Assembly (NCBI RefSeq): GCF_026241095.1
Contig: NZ_JAPFGB010000006.1
Location: 124,001-188,000 of the forward strand
Length of the DNA: 64,000 nucleotides
Origin: Saccharopolyspora sp. NFXS83
GTDB taxonomy: Bacteria; Actinomycetota; Actinomycetes; Mycobacteriales; Pseudonocardiaceae
Direction of reading: 5' to 3'
This document shows, piece by piece, positions 34,951 to 45,205 of the stretch. The translations under genes were made by a program, and so were the position numbers. The notes beneath the pieces are model-generated. The model was given only the letters and a program-made list of their open reading frames with translations. It was not told the origin of the DNA and made no database searches. Each line of letters begins with the position of its first letter. The stretch's first letter is position 1.

Positions 34951-35904
34951 TCAACGCGGTGTTGCGAGTATCCGCCGAAGGCAGTGGGACACCGCCAGGG
35001 TGTCACCCTGATCAGCCAGCGCCGTGATGACCAGCCGCTCGCCCGGAACCACGATCACGAACTGGCCGCCTGAACCATCGCAGTAGTAGGTCCCGTCCGG
35101 GCAAATCCAGATACCGTAGCCGTATCCTGATGCTTGGAGCGGGCTGCTCGCATCGTAACCACTGGCGGCGCGGACCACCGGCGACCGAATCGTGTCCACC
35201 CACGAACCCGGCACCACTTCGGCGTCTCCGTACCAGCCATCCCGCAGGAGCACCTGGCCCAACTTGTGCAGGTCCCGGCCGGAAACAGCCAGACCGGTGG
35301 CGCCCGCCTCGTGCTCGTCGTACTTCCGCCAACTGAAGTCGGATATCCCGATCCCATCGAAGAGCAGCTCTGAAAGAAACCCAGAAAGCGATTTGCCCAG
35401 CTCCCTGCGCACCATCGCCGAAACCAGATACCAGCCGACGTTCGAGTACGAGAAGTGCACACCAGGAGGAAAGCTGATCTCCTGGTCGAAGATGTAGCCG
35501 AGGAGCTCGCTCGAATCCTGGTCCTGCACATCACGGCGAAACAAGAATCCCTCGCGATGCCCCAGAGTATTGCTGAGCAGATGCCGCAATCGCACCTCCC
35601 CCCAATGGCGCCGGCTCTCCGCTGACTGCCGATCGGCGAAATCCTCGAAGAAAGGTGCTACCCGCATGTCCAGCGCCAGCGGCTCACCCCGCAACCGAAC
35701 CCCGTCCGATATCGCGATTCCGAGCGCCATCGAGACGGCCAGCTTGCTTATGGAGCGCAGATCCACCCGCGCACCCGGTGCGCCGAAGTCCTCAGCGAAG
35801 ACCCCGTCCGGGCTCGACACCACCAAACTCTTCATCCGAAGGCCCTGGGAACCGGCCTCGGAAAGGTCGGACAGCACTGCTTCAAAGGAACCGCGATCCA
35901 CCAT
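34951..35904 (-). CDS. Cytosolic serine hydrolase, class C beta-lactamase fold
   Basis: 317 aa from ATG 35904, with GAGGAAGG upstream. The catalytic triad of the family is visible: S51-I-S-K54, Y153-S-N155, and a C-terminal GSGG in place of KTG/HTG. There is no signal peptide, so it is not a secreted beta-lactamase; such proteins are esterases, amidases or peptidases. A longer in-frame start (35982) would overlap the end region of the NLR-like gene. The gene lies 86 bp downstream of the NB-ARC gene on the same strand and may be co-expressed with it. Confidence 0.8.
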   Translation of the reverse strand: MVDRGSFEAVLSDLSEAGSQGLRMKSLVVSSPDGVFAEDFGAPGARVDLRSISKLAVSMALGIAISDGVRLRGEPLALDMRVAPFFEDFADRQSAESRRHWGEVRLRHLLSNTLGHREGFLFRRDVQDQDSSELLGYIFDQEISFPPGVHFSYSNVGWYLVSAMVRRELGKSLSGFLSELLFDGIGISDFSWRKYDEHEAGATGLAVSGRDLHKLGQVLLRDGWYGDAEVVPGSWVDTIRSPVVRAASGYDASSPLQASGYGYGIWICPDGTYYCDGSGGQFVIVVPGERLVITALADQGDTLAVSHCLRRILATPR

Positions 35905-35990
35905 CGGCAACCTTCCTCTTCGTGATCTCGCGAAGCAACCCCGCGTTTCGGACGAGTCCCCGGACGCATGGAAATCGCTCATCGGAAACG

Positions 35991-38174
35991 CTAGCCGGCC
36001 CCGGCCAGCCGATCGGTGATACGAGCCACCTCCTCGGCACGATGGGTGAACCGGTACAAGCGAAGGGCGCCCCGCCAGGCTTGACGAGCCTCGGGCAAAC
36101 AATCGAGATTCACGAACGCCTCCCCGAGGTGCTCCAGCACATCCGCTTCATCGTAGGTGTTGTCGAGCGAGCGGTACAACGCAAGAGCATCCTGGTAGTA
36201 ATCACGCGCGGCAGCGTATTTCCTGTTGCTCAGCGCGATGCTGCCGAGGCTGTCGAGGGATTCCGCCGCACCGGACACGTGCCGGTGCTCCCGGTGCAGG
36301 GCGAGCGCTCGCCCGCAGCAGTCCACCGCCTCCGCGTGCGCTCCGAGGCGTAAATGACTCGTACCCAACTGGTTCAGCGCATGCGCTTCCCACACCGGGT
36401 TTCCCAACTCCCGGTAGAGCACCAGTGATTCCTTCGCGTGGTCCACGGCTTTCTCATCGTCGTCCAAGTTCGCGCAAATCCACGAGGCGATGCGGTGAGC
36501 GTGCGCTTGACCCAGACGGTCCTCTGCGTGTTCAGCCAGTTCAAGACCGATCATCATGTGTTCGAGGGCCAGCTCGAATCGGTTCACCCGCCCATGAGCA
36601 CGGCCGAGCCGCCGGTGCGCGAGACCTATCGGGAAAAGGGATCCGATGCGCTCCGCAGCAGCAAGTCCCGCTTGCCAGCTGGCGATGTCGTCGTACAGAT
36701 GCCCACGACGCCAATGAAAGCTGTCCAGCACCCAGGCGAACTGCCACACGTGGCGCAGCCATCCGTGCGCGAGTGCGGCGCGCTGCGCCGCGAGGATGTG
36801 GGGATGCTCAGCGGAGAACCACTCCATCGCCGCCAGATCATCGCGCATCGACACCGGCGAGCACCCCTCGGCGGGCGGGTCCAGCGGGATGGAGCGCCGG
36901 TGATCCGCGATCAGCCGATCACCGGAGAACCCCGAATGCAGGTAGTGATCGACCAGTCGTCGCGTCCCGGCTTCCCGGGACGACTCGGTTTGGTCCACGA
37001 CAGCTCGTTCCGCGGCGTACAGGCGGACGAGGTCGTGCATCCGATACCTCCCCGGTGCGTGCTGCTGCACCAGCGAAGCGGCCTCCAACTCCCGCATGAC
37101 CACTCGGACCCGGCTCACCGGAACACCGACCAACGACGCCGCCGCGGACAGCCCGATGTCCGGCCCGACCGCGGTCCCGAGCAACCCGAACATGCTGGTC
37201 GCCCTGGGCGTCAACGCGTGCTCCGACCAGGAGAGCACCGCACGCAGGTTCGCACGCAGGTCACCGGCGTCCAGCCCGTCCAGCCGAGCCGACGCGTCGC
37301 GGAGCTCCTCGGCCAAGACGGCCAGCGGGAAGTCGGAGTGGTACTCGGCTCGTGCGGCCACCACCCGCAGGGCCAGCGGCAACCCCGCGCACATCCGCAG
37401 CAGTTGGGCCACCGCGGCCGACTCGGCCACGAGCCGATCCGAGCCCAGCCGGTCCGCGAGCAACGCCCGAGCGTCGTCCTCGCGAAAAACGTCCAGGTCC
37501 AGCAGCCACGCACCGTGGTTGACCCCCAGCCCCGCCAACCGCCGACGACTGGTGATCAGCACCGCGCAGGTCGGGCTGCCGGGAAGCAGCGGAGCCACCT
37601 GCGCGGTATCGGCCGCGTTGTCCAGCACGATCAGCATGCGGTTGCCTGCCACCAGACTTCGGTACAGCGCCGCCCGCGCCTCCAAGTCCACCGGGATAGC
37701 CGTGGGTTCCACGCCCAATCCGTCCAGGAACCCCCGCACCGCGACCTCGGAAGACATCGGCTGCCCGGAAGGGTCGAACCCGCGCAGGTCCACGTGGAGT
37801 TGGCCGTCGGGAAATCGTGCGAGGTTCTGGTGCGCCCATCGGGATGCCAGCCACGTCTTGCCGACGCCGCCGCTCCCGGTGACGGCGCACACCCTGGCCC
37901 CCGCGGCCCCGTCGCCCCGGTCAACGGCCTCGTCCAGCGCGGAGCTGAGCGTGGCGAGCTCGGCGGTGCGCCCGATGAACGTGGACGGCGTGCGGGGCAG
38001 CTGCCGTGGCACTGGAACTTCGCGAGCGCTCACGTGCTGGTGAACGCCGCCGGTGATGGTGCCCGCCTGCACCACCAGGTCGGATGCCGCGTTCGCGGCG
38101 ACCTCGTTGTGCACACCCGGTGGCCCTTGTTCGCCCCCATCTCCGGTGCCGTTGCGCGGATCCTGAGTCGCCAT
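35991..38174 (-). CDS. NB-ARC/TPR (NLR-like STAND) protein with amyloid-like N-terminal motif
   Basis: 727 aa from ATG 38174 (GTG 38195 also possible). The short N-terminal tail holds VVQAGTITGGVHQHV (34-48). The NB-ARC ATPase follows: P-loop GSGGVGKT (100-107), Walker B RMLIVLDNAAD, GLPLAL motif, and MHD motif in YRMHDLVRLYA. The C-terminal 230 residues are TPR repeats (for example EAHALNQLGTSHLRLGAHAE). There is no SARP or HTH domain, so it is not a full AfsR-type regulator. STAND proteins of this shape act as ligand-triggered switches. The N-terminal motif resembles bacterial amyloid signalling sequences that recruit an effector. Confidence 0.85.
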   Translation of the reverse strand: MATQDPRNGTGDGGEQGPPGVHNEVAANAASDLVVQAGTITGGVHQHVSAREVPVPRQLPRTPSTFIGRTAELATLSSALDEAVDRGDGAAGARVCAVTGSGGVGKTWLASRWAHQNLARFPDGQLHVDLRGFDPSGQPMSSEVAVRGFLDGLGVEPTAIPVDLEARAALYRSLVAGNRMLIVLDNAADTAQVAPLLPGSPTCAVLITSRRRLAGLGVNHGAWLLDLDVFREDDARALLADRLGSDRLVAESAAVAQLLRMCAGLPLALRVVAARAEYHSDFPLAVLAEELRDASARLDGLDAGDLRANLRAVLSWSEHALTPRATSMFGLLGTAVGPDIGLSAAASLVGVPVSRVRVVMRELEAASLVQQHAPGRYRMHDLVRLYAAERAVVDQTESSREAGTRRLVDHYLHSGFSGDRLIADHRRSIPLDPPAEGCSPVSMRDDLAAMEWFSAEHPHILAAQRAALAHGWLRHVWQFAWVLDSFHWRRGHLYDDIASWQAGLAAAERIGSLFPIGLAHRRLGRAHGRVNRFELALEHMMIGLELAEHAEDRLGQAHAHRIASWICANLDDDEKAVDHAKESLVLYRELGNPVWEAHALNQLGTSHLRLGAHAEAVDCCGRALALHREHRHVSGAAESLDSLGSIALSNRKYAAARDYYQDALALYRSLDNTYDEADVLEHLGEAFVNLDCLPEARQAWRGALRLYRFTHRAEEVARITDRLAGAG

Positions 38175-38379
38175 GTCCCGATCCCCGATCGTCACGTGGC
38201 ACCGAGATTACCGAGTTGATCTTTCCCGGACGCTCACTTCGGGTCCGGTTGGGCTGATCGGCACATCGGCAACGGCTTCGTGGAACAACCGGGCGGACGA
38301 TGAACGGGCCGCACAGAGGGTTCGCTCTCGCCCGGATGAATCGAACCGCGCTGGCCTTCCCTCAGCAGCGCACGGCAAA
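38175..38379. other. Short intergenic region between NLR-like gene and gltBD terminator
   Basis: About 200 bp, AT-richer than average near 38200-38240 (ACCGAGATTACCGAGTTGATC), which is a plausible promoter for the NLR-like gene on the minus strand. No gene. Confidence 0.4.
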
Positions 38380-38414
38380 GGCGCCTCGGAATCCGCGGCG
38401 GATTCCGAGGCGCC
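38380..38414. terminator. Strong hairpin terminator downstream of gltD
   Basis: Perfect inverted repeat with 17-nt arms (38380-38396 and 38398-38414) around a single G, giving about a 15-bp stem. On the minus strand, 12 bp after the gltD stop, it is followed by CTTTGCC. One of the clearest terminators in the window. Confidence 0.88.
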
Positions 38415-38426
38415 GGATGCCATCGA

Positions 38427-39878
38427 TCAGACCATCGGGCGGTCCGTCGGAGCGATCGGAGCCGGCAGCACGTCCCGGCCCGTCAAGTAGCGGTCCACCC
38501 CGGCCGCCGCGGAACGGCCCTCGGAGATGGCCCACACGATCAGCGACTGGCCGCGGCCCATGTCGCCCGCCGTGAACACGCCGTCCACGGTGGTCATGAA
38601 GTCCGAGTCGCGGGCGACGTTGCCGCGCTCGTCGAGCTCCACGCCGAGGTCGGTGAGCAGACCTTCCTTCTCCGGGCCGACGAAGCCCATCGCCAGGAAC
38701 GCCAGCTGGCACGGCAGTTCCCGCTCGGTGCCCTCGACCGGCACGAAGCGGCCGTCCTCGCGGCGCACCTCCACCAGCCGCAGCGCCCGCAGGTTCCCGT
38801 CGGCGTCGCTGAGGAATTCCTGCGTGTTGACCGAGAACAGCCGCTCCCCGCCTTCCTCGTGCGCGGAGGACACGCGGAAGGTCATCGGGTACGTCGGCCA
38901 CGGCTGGCTGTCCGGCCGCGTCGACGGCGGCGTCGGCATGATCTCCAGCTGGGTCACCGAGGCCGCGCCCTGGCGGTGCGCGGTGCCGACGCAGTCCGCA
39001 CCGGTGTCACCGCCGCCGATCACGACGACGTCCTTGCCCGCGGCGTCGATCGGCGAGGACACCAGATCGCCCTCTTGCACCCGGTTCGACAGCGGCAGGT
39101 ACTCCATCGCCTGGTGCACGCCGACGGCCTCGCGGCCGGTGATCGGCAGGTCGCGGGCGGCGGTCGCGCCGCCGGAGAGGACCACCGCGTCGTAGTCCGC
39201 CTTCAGCTGCTCCACCGTCACGTCCACGCCGACGTTGACGCCCGCGCGGAACTCGGTGCCCTCGGCCCGCATCTGCCCGAGCCGCCGGTCCAGCCGGCGC
39301 TTCTCCATCTTGAACTCGGGGATGCCGTAGCGCAGCAGCCCGCCGATGCGGTCCGCCCGCTCGTAGACCACGACGTCGTGGCCCGCGCGGGTCAGCTGCT
39401 GGGCTGCGGCCAGCCCGGACGGCCCGGAACCGATGACGGCGACCTTCTTGCCGGTCTTCGACGCGGGTGCCTGCGGCGTCACCCAGCCCTCGTCCCAGGC
39501 CTTGTCGATGATCTCGATCTCGACCTGCTTGATCGTCACCGGATCGGAGTTGATGCCGACCACGCACGCCGCCTCGCACGGGGCGGGGCACAACGTCCCG
39601 GTGAACTCCGGGAAGTTGTTCGTGGCGTGCAGGCGCTCTACGGCGTCGCTCCAGTCGCCGCGCCAGGTGAGGTCGTTCCACTCCGGGATCAGGTTGCCCA
39701 GCGGACAGCCCTGGTGGCAGAACGGGATGCCGCAATCCATGCAGCGCCCGGCCTGCTCCTTGACCCGGCCCGGCTCGAAGTCCAGGTAGACCTCGCGCCA
39801 GTCCTTGATCCTGATGTCCACGGGGCGGCGCTGGGGCGTTTGGCGCGCCGTGGTGATGAATCCCTTCGGGTCAGCCAT
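38427..39878 (-). CDS. gltD: Glutamate synthase small subunit GltD
   Basis: 483 aa from ATG 39878, overlapping the gltB stop by 8 bp. N-terminal Fe-S motif C46-x2-C49-x4-C54-x3-C58 and a second set in [15 protein letters not shown] motif [18 protein letters not shown] motif [13 protein letters not shown]. It passes electrons from NADPH to GltB for making two glutamates from glutamine and 2-oxoglutarate. Length and motif order are standard. A strong terminator follows. Confidence 0.95.
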   Translation of the reverse strand: MADPKGFITTARQTPQRRPVDIRIKDWREVYLDFEPGRVKEQAGRCMDCGIPFCHQGCPLGNLIPEWNDLTWRGDWSDAVERLHATNNFPEFTGTLCPAPCEAACVVGINSDPVTIKQVEIEIIDKAWDEGWVTPQAPASKTGKKVAVIGSGPSGLAAAQQLTRAGHDVVVYERADRIGGLLRYGIPEFKMEKRRLDRRLGQMRAEGTEFRAGVNVGVDVTVEQLKADYDAVVLSGGATAARDLPITGREAVGVHQAMEYLPLSNRVQEGDLVSSPIDAAGKDVVVIGGGDTGADCVGTAHRQGAASVTQLEIMPTPPSTRPDSQPWPTYPMTFRVSSAHEEGGERLFSVNTQEFLSDADGNLRALRLVEVRREDGRFVPVEGTERELPCQLAFLAMGFVGPEKEGLLTDLGVELDERGNVARDSDFMTTVDGVFTAGDMGRGQSLIVWAISEGRSAAAGVDRYLTGRDVLPAPIAPTDRPMV

Positions 39879-42800
39879 GAGCCGCCTCCATGATCGCCTT
39901 GTTGACGTCGCGACCGTCGCGCTCGGCGGCGTCCTGCGCTTCCAGCACGCGCTTGAAGTCGCGCGGCATGACCTTGCCGAAGCGCGCCACCGAACGGTCC
40001 CAGTCGGCCAGCAGCTCGCTCGCCACCTGTGAGGCGGTCTGCTCGAAGTGCCTGCGGACCCGGTCGTGCAAGAACTCGCGGTCGGCGTCGTCGAGCGGGT
40101 CGAGGTCGACCATCTCCGGGTTGACGCGGTCCTCGCGCAGGTCCAGCACGTAGGCGATGCCACCGGACATGCCGGCCGCGAAGTTGCGCCCGGTGCCACC
40201 GAGGATCACCGCGCGACCACCGGTCATGTACTCGCAACCGTGATCGCCGATGCCCTCGACGACGGCCACCGCGCCGGAGTTGCGCACGCAGAACCGCTCA
40301 CCCACGACACCGCGCACGAACAGCTCGCCGCCGGTCGCGCCGTAGAGCAGCACGTTGCCCGCGATGACGTTGTCCTCGGCGGTGTAGGAGGCGTTCTCCG
40401 GTGGCCGCACCACGATGCGCCCGCCCGAAAGGCCCTTGCCGACGTAGTCGTTGCCGTCGCCCAGCAACCGCAGCGTGATACCGCGCGGCACGAACGCGCC
40501 GAAGCTCTGCCCGGCCGAACCGGTGAACGTCACGTCGATCGTGTCGTCCGGCAAACCTTCGCCGCCCCACCTGCTGGTCAGCTCGTGGCCGAGCATGGTG
40601 CCCACCGTGCGGTTGACGTTGCGCACCGGCAGTTCCAGCCGCACCGGCGAGCCGTCCTTGAGCGCACCCTCGCTGAGCTGGATCAGCGTGTGGTCCAGGG
40701 CCTTGTCCAGCCCGTGGTCCTGGGTGGTCGTGTTGTGCAGCGCCGCGCCCGCGGGCAGCTCCGGCACGTGGGTGATGGCCGAGAGGTCGAGCTCCTCGGT
40801 CTTCCAGTGCCGCACCGCGTCGTCGGTGTCGATCAGCTCGGCGTGCCCGATGGCCTCTTCGATGGACCGGAAACCCAGCTCCGCCAGGTATTCCCGCACT
40901 TCCTCGGCGATGAACTTGAAGAAGTTCACCACGTACTCGGCCTTGCCGTCGAACTTCGCCCGCAGGTCCGGGTTCTGCGTCGCCACGCCCACCGGACAGG
41001 TGTCGAGGTGGCACACCCGCATCATGATGCAGCCGGACACGACCAGCGGAGCGGTGGCGAAACCGAACTCCTCGGCACCGAGCAGCGCGGCGATCACCAC
41101 GTCGCGGCCGGTCTTGAGCTGGCCGTCGGTCTGCACCACGATCCGGTCGCGCAAGTCGTTGGCCAGCAGCGTCTGCTGCGCCTCGGCCAGGCCGAGCTCC
41201 CAGGGGCCGCCCGCGTGCTTGATCGAGGACAGCGGCGAGGCACCGGTGCCGCCGTCGTGCCCGGAGATGAGCACCACGTCGGCGTGCGCCTTGCTCACGC
41301 CCGCCGCGACCGTGCCGACGCCGACCTCGCTGACCAGCTTGACGTGGATCCGCGCCTTCGGATTGGCGTTCTTCAGGTCGTGGATCAGCTGCGCGAGGTC
41401 TTCGATCGAGTAGATGTCGTGGTGCGGCGGCGGGGAGATCAGCCCCACGCCCGGCGTGGAGTGCCGGGTCTTGCCGACCCACGGGTACACCTTGTGACCG
41501 GGCAGCTGACCGCCCTCACCGGGCTTGGCGCCCTGGGCCATCTTGATCTGGATGTCGTCGGCGTTGACCAGGTATTCGCTGGTGACGCCGAACCGCCCGG
41601 AGGCGACCTGCTTGATCGCCGAGCGGCGCGAGTCGCCGTTGGCGTCCGGGGTGAACCGGTCGGCGTCCTCACCGCCCTCACCGGTGTTGGACTTGCCGCC
41701 GAGGCGGTTCATCGCGATCGCCAGCGTCTCGTGCATCTCCTGCGAGATCGACCCGTAGGAGATGGCGCCGGTGGCGAACCGCTTCACGATCGACTCGACG
41801 GACTCGACCTCGTCGATCGGAACCGGCTTGCGCACGCCGTCGCGGAACTTGAACAGCCCGCGCAGCGTCATCAGGTCGCGCGACTGGTCGTCGACGGCCT
41901 TCGTGTACTCCTTGAAGACCTCGTAGCGCCCGGCCCGCGTGGAGTGCTGCAGCTTGAACACGGTGCGCGGGTTGAACAGGTGCGGGTCGCCTTCGCGCCG
42001 CCACTGGTACTCGCCGCCCACCTGCAGGCTCCGGTGCGCGGCCTGGACGCCGTCGGCCGGGTAGGCCTTGCGGTGCCGCTCGGCGACCTCCTTGGCCAGC
42101 AGGTCGAAGCCGACGCCGCCGAGCCGCGAGGTGGTGCCCGCGAAGCAGCGCTCGATGACCTCCGCGCCGAGACCGATCGCCTCGAAGATCTGCGCGCCGG
42201 TGTAGGAGGCCACCGTGGACACGCCCATCTTGGACATGGTCTTGCGCACGCCCTTGCCGAGCGCCTTGATCAGGTTGCCGGTGGCCTGCGTGCCTTCGAG
42301 TCCCTGGAGCACGCCGTTGTGCACCAGGTCCTCGACGCTGGCCATCGCCAGGTACGGGTTGACCGCGGCGGCGCCGTAGCCGATCAGCAGCGCGACGTGG
42401 TGCACTTCGCGCACGTCGCCCGCTTCGATCACCAGGCCGACCCGCGTGCGGGTCTTCTCGCGCACCAGGTGGTGGTGCACGGCGCCGGTGACCAGCAGCG
42501 ACGGGATCGGGGCGTGATCGGCGTCGGCGGTGCGGTCGGAGAGCACCAGGACGTGCGCTCCGTCGGCGACGGCGGCCGAGACCTCGTCGCAGATCTCGTC
42601 CAGCCGGTCCCGCAGCGCCTGCCCGCCACCGCCGACCTCGTAGGTGCTGCGGATCGTGGCGGGCTTGAGGCCGGGCCGGTCGCCGTCGTCGTTGATGTGC
42701 ACGATCTTGGCGAGCTGGTCGTTGTCCAGCACCGGGAACGGCAGCACCAGCTGCTTGCAGGCGTCCGGGTCGTGGTCGAGCAGGTTGTGCTCGGGTCCCA

Positions 42801-44436
42801 CGTGGGTGGCCAGCGAGGTCACCAGCTCTTCCCGGATCGCGTCCAGCGGCGGGTTCGTGACCTGCGCGAACAGCTGGGTGAAGTAGTCGAACAGTTGCCG
42901 GGGGCGCTTCGAGAACGCCGCGAACGGCACGTCGTTGCCCATCGAACCGATCGGTTCCGCACCACCGGCGGCCATCGGCTTGAGCAGCACTCCCAGCTCT
43001 TCCTGGGTGTAGCCGAACACCTGCTGGCTGTGCACCAGCGACGCGTGCGTTGGCACCTCGCGGTCGCGGTCGGGCAGGTCGCCCAGGTGCACCACGCCGT
43101 CGTCCAGCCACTGCTGGTACGGGTGCGCGGCGGCCAGCTCGCCCTTGATCTCCTCGTCGTCGACGATGCGGCCCGCACCGGTGTCGACGAGGAACATGCG
43201 GCCCGGCTGCAACCGGCCCTTGCGCACCACGCGCGCCGGGTCCAGTTCGAGCACGCCGACCTCGCTGGCCAGCACGACCAGCCCGTCGTCGGTGACCCAG
43301 TAGCGGCCGGGGCGCAGGCCGTTGCGGTCGAGGACCGCGCCGATCTGGGTGCCGTCGGTGAACGCCACCAGCGCGGGGCCGTCCCAGGGTTCCATCAGGT
43401 AGTTGTGGAACTCGTAGAACGCCTTGCGCTCCGGGGACATCTCGGCGTGGTTCTCCCACGCCTCCGGGATCATCATCAGCACCGAGTGCGGCAGCGACCG
43501 GCCGCCGAGGTGCAGCAGCTCCAGGACTTCGTCGAAGGTCGCCGAGTCGCTGCCGTCGGGCGTGGCGATCGGGAACAACCGCTTGAGGTCACCGGGGATG
43601 AGGTCGGTCGCGAGCATGCTCTCGCGGGTCCGCATCCAGTTCCGGTTGCCCTTCATCGTGTTGATCTCGCCGTTGTGCGCGATGAAGCGGTACGGGTGCG
43701 CCAGCGGCCACGACGGGAACGTGTTCGTGGAGAACCGCGAGTGCACCAGGCCGATCGCGCTCGCGAACCGCTCGTCGAGCAGGTCCGGGAAGAACGCGTC
43801 GAGCTGGGTCTCGCTGAGCATTCCCTTGTAGACGAAGGTCCGGGCCGACAGGCTCGGGAAGTACACCGCCGCCTCGTGCTCGGCGCGCTTGCGCACGCAG
43901 AAGGCGCGGCGTTCGAACTGGAGGGCCGATTCCTGCTCGGCTCCATCCGTTCCGTGCCCGATGAACAGCTGCCGGAAGCTCGGCATCACCTCGCGGGCGG
44001 ACCGGCCCGCGTTGTCCGCGATGATCGGAACCTCGCGCCAGCCGAGCAGCGTGAGCCCCTCCTCGGCCACGATCCGCTCGATGACTCCGACGGCCTCCTC
44101 GGCCGCTTCCTCATCGGCGGGCAAGAAGGCGGTCCCGGCCGCGTACCCGCCTGCTTCGGGCAGGTCGAAGGGGACGACGGCGCGGAAGAAGGCGTCGGGA
44201 ACCTGCGTGAGCAGGCCGACACCGTCTCCGGTTTCCGGGTCGGCGCCCTTGGCTCCCCGGTGTTCCAGGTTTCGCAATGCCGTGAGCGCGTTCTCCACCA
44301 AGGCATGGCTGCGTCGCCCGTGCATATCGGCCACGAACGCCACCCCGCAGGCGTCGTGGTCGTGAGCCGGGTCGTAAAGACCCCGCTCGGCGGCGCGACG
44401 TTGCGCCTCATTTCTCAAATACTGGGAATCCGGCAT
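39871..44436 (-). CDS. gltB: Glutamate synthase large subunit GltB
   Basis: 1521 aa from ATG 44436, with GGGAGG upstream. N-terminal class II glutaminase domain: the nucleophile is Cys30 ([12 protein letters not shown]), so a 29-residue propeptide must be removed. Central and FMN domains include [20 protein letters not shown] and [17 protein letters not shown]; the 3Fe-4S cluster is in [15 protein letters not shown]. The C-terminal beta-helix ([17 protein letters not shown]) is present. It makes glutamate from glutamine-derived ammonia and 2-oxoglutarate with GltD. Central nitrogen assimilation. Confidence 0.96.
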   Translation of the reverse strand: MPDSQYLRNEAQRRAAERGLYDPAHDHDACGVAFVADMHGRRSHALVENALTALRNLEHRGAKGADPETGDGVGLLTQVPDAFFRAVVPFDLPEAGGYAAGTAFLPADEEAAEEAVGVIERIVAEEGLTLLGWREVPIIADNAGRSAREVMPSFRQLFIGHGTDGAEQESALQFERRAFCVRKRAEHEAAVYFPSLSARTFVYKGMLSETQLDAFFPDLLDERFASAIGLVHSRFSTNTFPSWPLAHPYRFIAHNGEINTMKGNRNWMRTRESMLATDLIPGDLKRLFPIATPDGSDSATFDEVLELLHLGGRSLPHSVLMMIPEAWENHAEMSPERKAFYEFHNYLMEPWDGPALVAFTDGTQIGAVLDRNGLRPGRYWVTDDGLVVLASEVGVLELDPARVVRKGRLQPGRMFLVDTGAGRIVDDEEIKGELAAAHPYQQWLDDGVVHLGDLPDRDREVPTHASLVHSQQVFGYTQEELGVLLKPMAAGGAEPIGSMGNDVPFAAFSKRPRQLFDYFTQLFAQVTNPPLDAIREELVTSLATHVGPEHNLLDHDPDACKQLVLPFPVLDNDQLAKIVHINDDGDRPGLKPATIRSTYEVGGGGQALRDRLDEICDEVSAAVADGAHVLVLSDRTADADHAPIPSLLVTGAVHHHLVREKTRTRVGLVIEAGDVREVHHVALLIGYGAAAVNPYLAMASVEDLVHNGVLQGLEGTQATGNLIKALGKGVRKTMSKMGVSTVASYTGAQIFEAIGLGAEVIERCFAGTTSRLGGVGFDLLAKEVAERHRKAYPADGVQAAHRSLQVGGEYQWRREGDPHLFNPRTVFKLQHSTRAGRYEVFKEYTKAVDDQSRDLMTLRGLFKFRDGVRKPVPIDEVESVESIVKRFATGAISYGSISQEMHETLAIAMNRLGGKSNTGEGGEDADRFTPDANGDSRRSAIKQVASGRFGVTSEYLVNADDIQIKMAQGAKPGEGGQLPGHKVYPWVGKTRHSTPGVGLISPPPHHDIYSIEDLAQLIHDLKNANPKARIHVKLVSEVGVGTVAAGVSKAHADVVLISGHDGGTGASPLSSIKHAGGPWELGLAEAQQTLLANDLRDRIVVQTDGQLKTGRDVVIAALLGAEEFGFATAPLVVSGCIMMRVCHLDTCPVGVATQNPDLRAKFDGKAEYVVNFFKFIAEEVREYLAELGFRSIEEAIGHAELIDTDDAVRHWKTEELDLSAITHVPELPAGAALHNTTTQDHGLDKALDHTLIQLSEGALKDGSPVRLELPVRNVNRTVGTMLGHELTSRWGGEGLPDDTIDVTFTGSAGQSFGAFVPRGITLRLLGDGNDYVGKGLSGGRIVVRPPENASYTAEDNVIAGNVLLYGATGGELFVRGVVGERFCVRNSGAVAVVEGIGDHGCEYMTGGRAVILGGTGRNFAAGMSGGIAYVLDLREDRVNPEMVDLDPLDDADREFLHDRVRRHFEQTASQVASELLADWDRSVARFGKVMPRDFKRVLEAQDAAERDGRDVNKAIMEAAHG

Positions 44437-45205
44437 CGATCCTCCCGTCGCCAGGCCCGGATCGAGCGAGGGAATTGTGAGCACTCGCCATCGATCCGCG
44501 AAAACCTATCGGGCACTGACAAAAGGATGCGCCGTTGCATCGTCGGTCAGTTTGAGGCACTGTACAGACCGATGCCGCTCAAGGCTACGCCTGAGTAACG
44601 CGGGTAAAAATCACATGGCGCCTTCCCGCCCGGCGCGACGATCCTCTCCAAGCGCCTCCACCGCAGGTCACGTTCGATCAACCGCCCGTGCCCGCCACCT
44701 GCGGCGAGCGACGGCCGACAGCACGCCGCCGAGAGGCGTTCTCCCAGCTCAGGACGGCTTTTTCGGTCCAGTCCGCGTTACTGGTGATGTAGGCCACAGC
44801 TCAGGAACCCTTGCGCGCAGCGGGTTTTCGCCGCACCGTCCCCTGTGGAGCGGTCGATTGTCCGACGGCCGTGCGAAGTTCACACGGATGCCGCAACCCG
44901 CGCGGTCGCCTTTCTCACCATGCGCGGAAACGCGCGCCCACCGGTCCACCCACCCGGACGCCGACGACTCACAACCTCGCAGGCCACGCCCCTGACCTGG
45001 ACGAATCCGACTCCTCACGTGACGCGCGTCGCCACCCACCCCGGAACCGGTCCGCCCGGAAAGGCCGCATCGGCACGCTGCGCAATTCTCCTGCCACGCT
45101 GGGCGAACCACCGCGAAGGCCATTCTTGATCGATTGTCGAATTGCCGCGGAGCGGAGCGGAATCGGACGATTTCACACCGTCACGAAAGATTCCCCCTCC
45201 CCCGA
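44437..45205. other. 769-bp intergenic region upstream of gltB
   Basis: The largest gap in the window. No convincing gene: reading frames on both strands (for example 44749-45123 minus and 44845-45129 plus) lack ribosome-binding sites and family features. The gltB-proximal 170 bp is AT-richer and should contain the promoter. GTAAC-N6-AAAAA at 44595-44610 is a weak resemblance to a GlnR half-box. The part next to the GT87 gene shows nothing clear. Confidence 0.45.

Noticed and set aside
40048-44598. 1516-codon open frame antisense to gltB
   Set aside because: Arg/His/Val-rich sequence without domains, fully opposite to an unmistakable gltB; shadow frame.
44595-44610. GlnR-like box upstream of gltB
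   Set aside because: Only one GTAAC-N6-A-rich unit resembles the consensus; the four-part GlnR pattern is not complete, so I do not call it.
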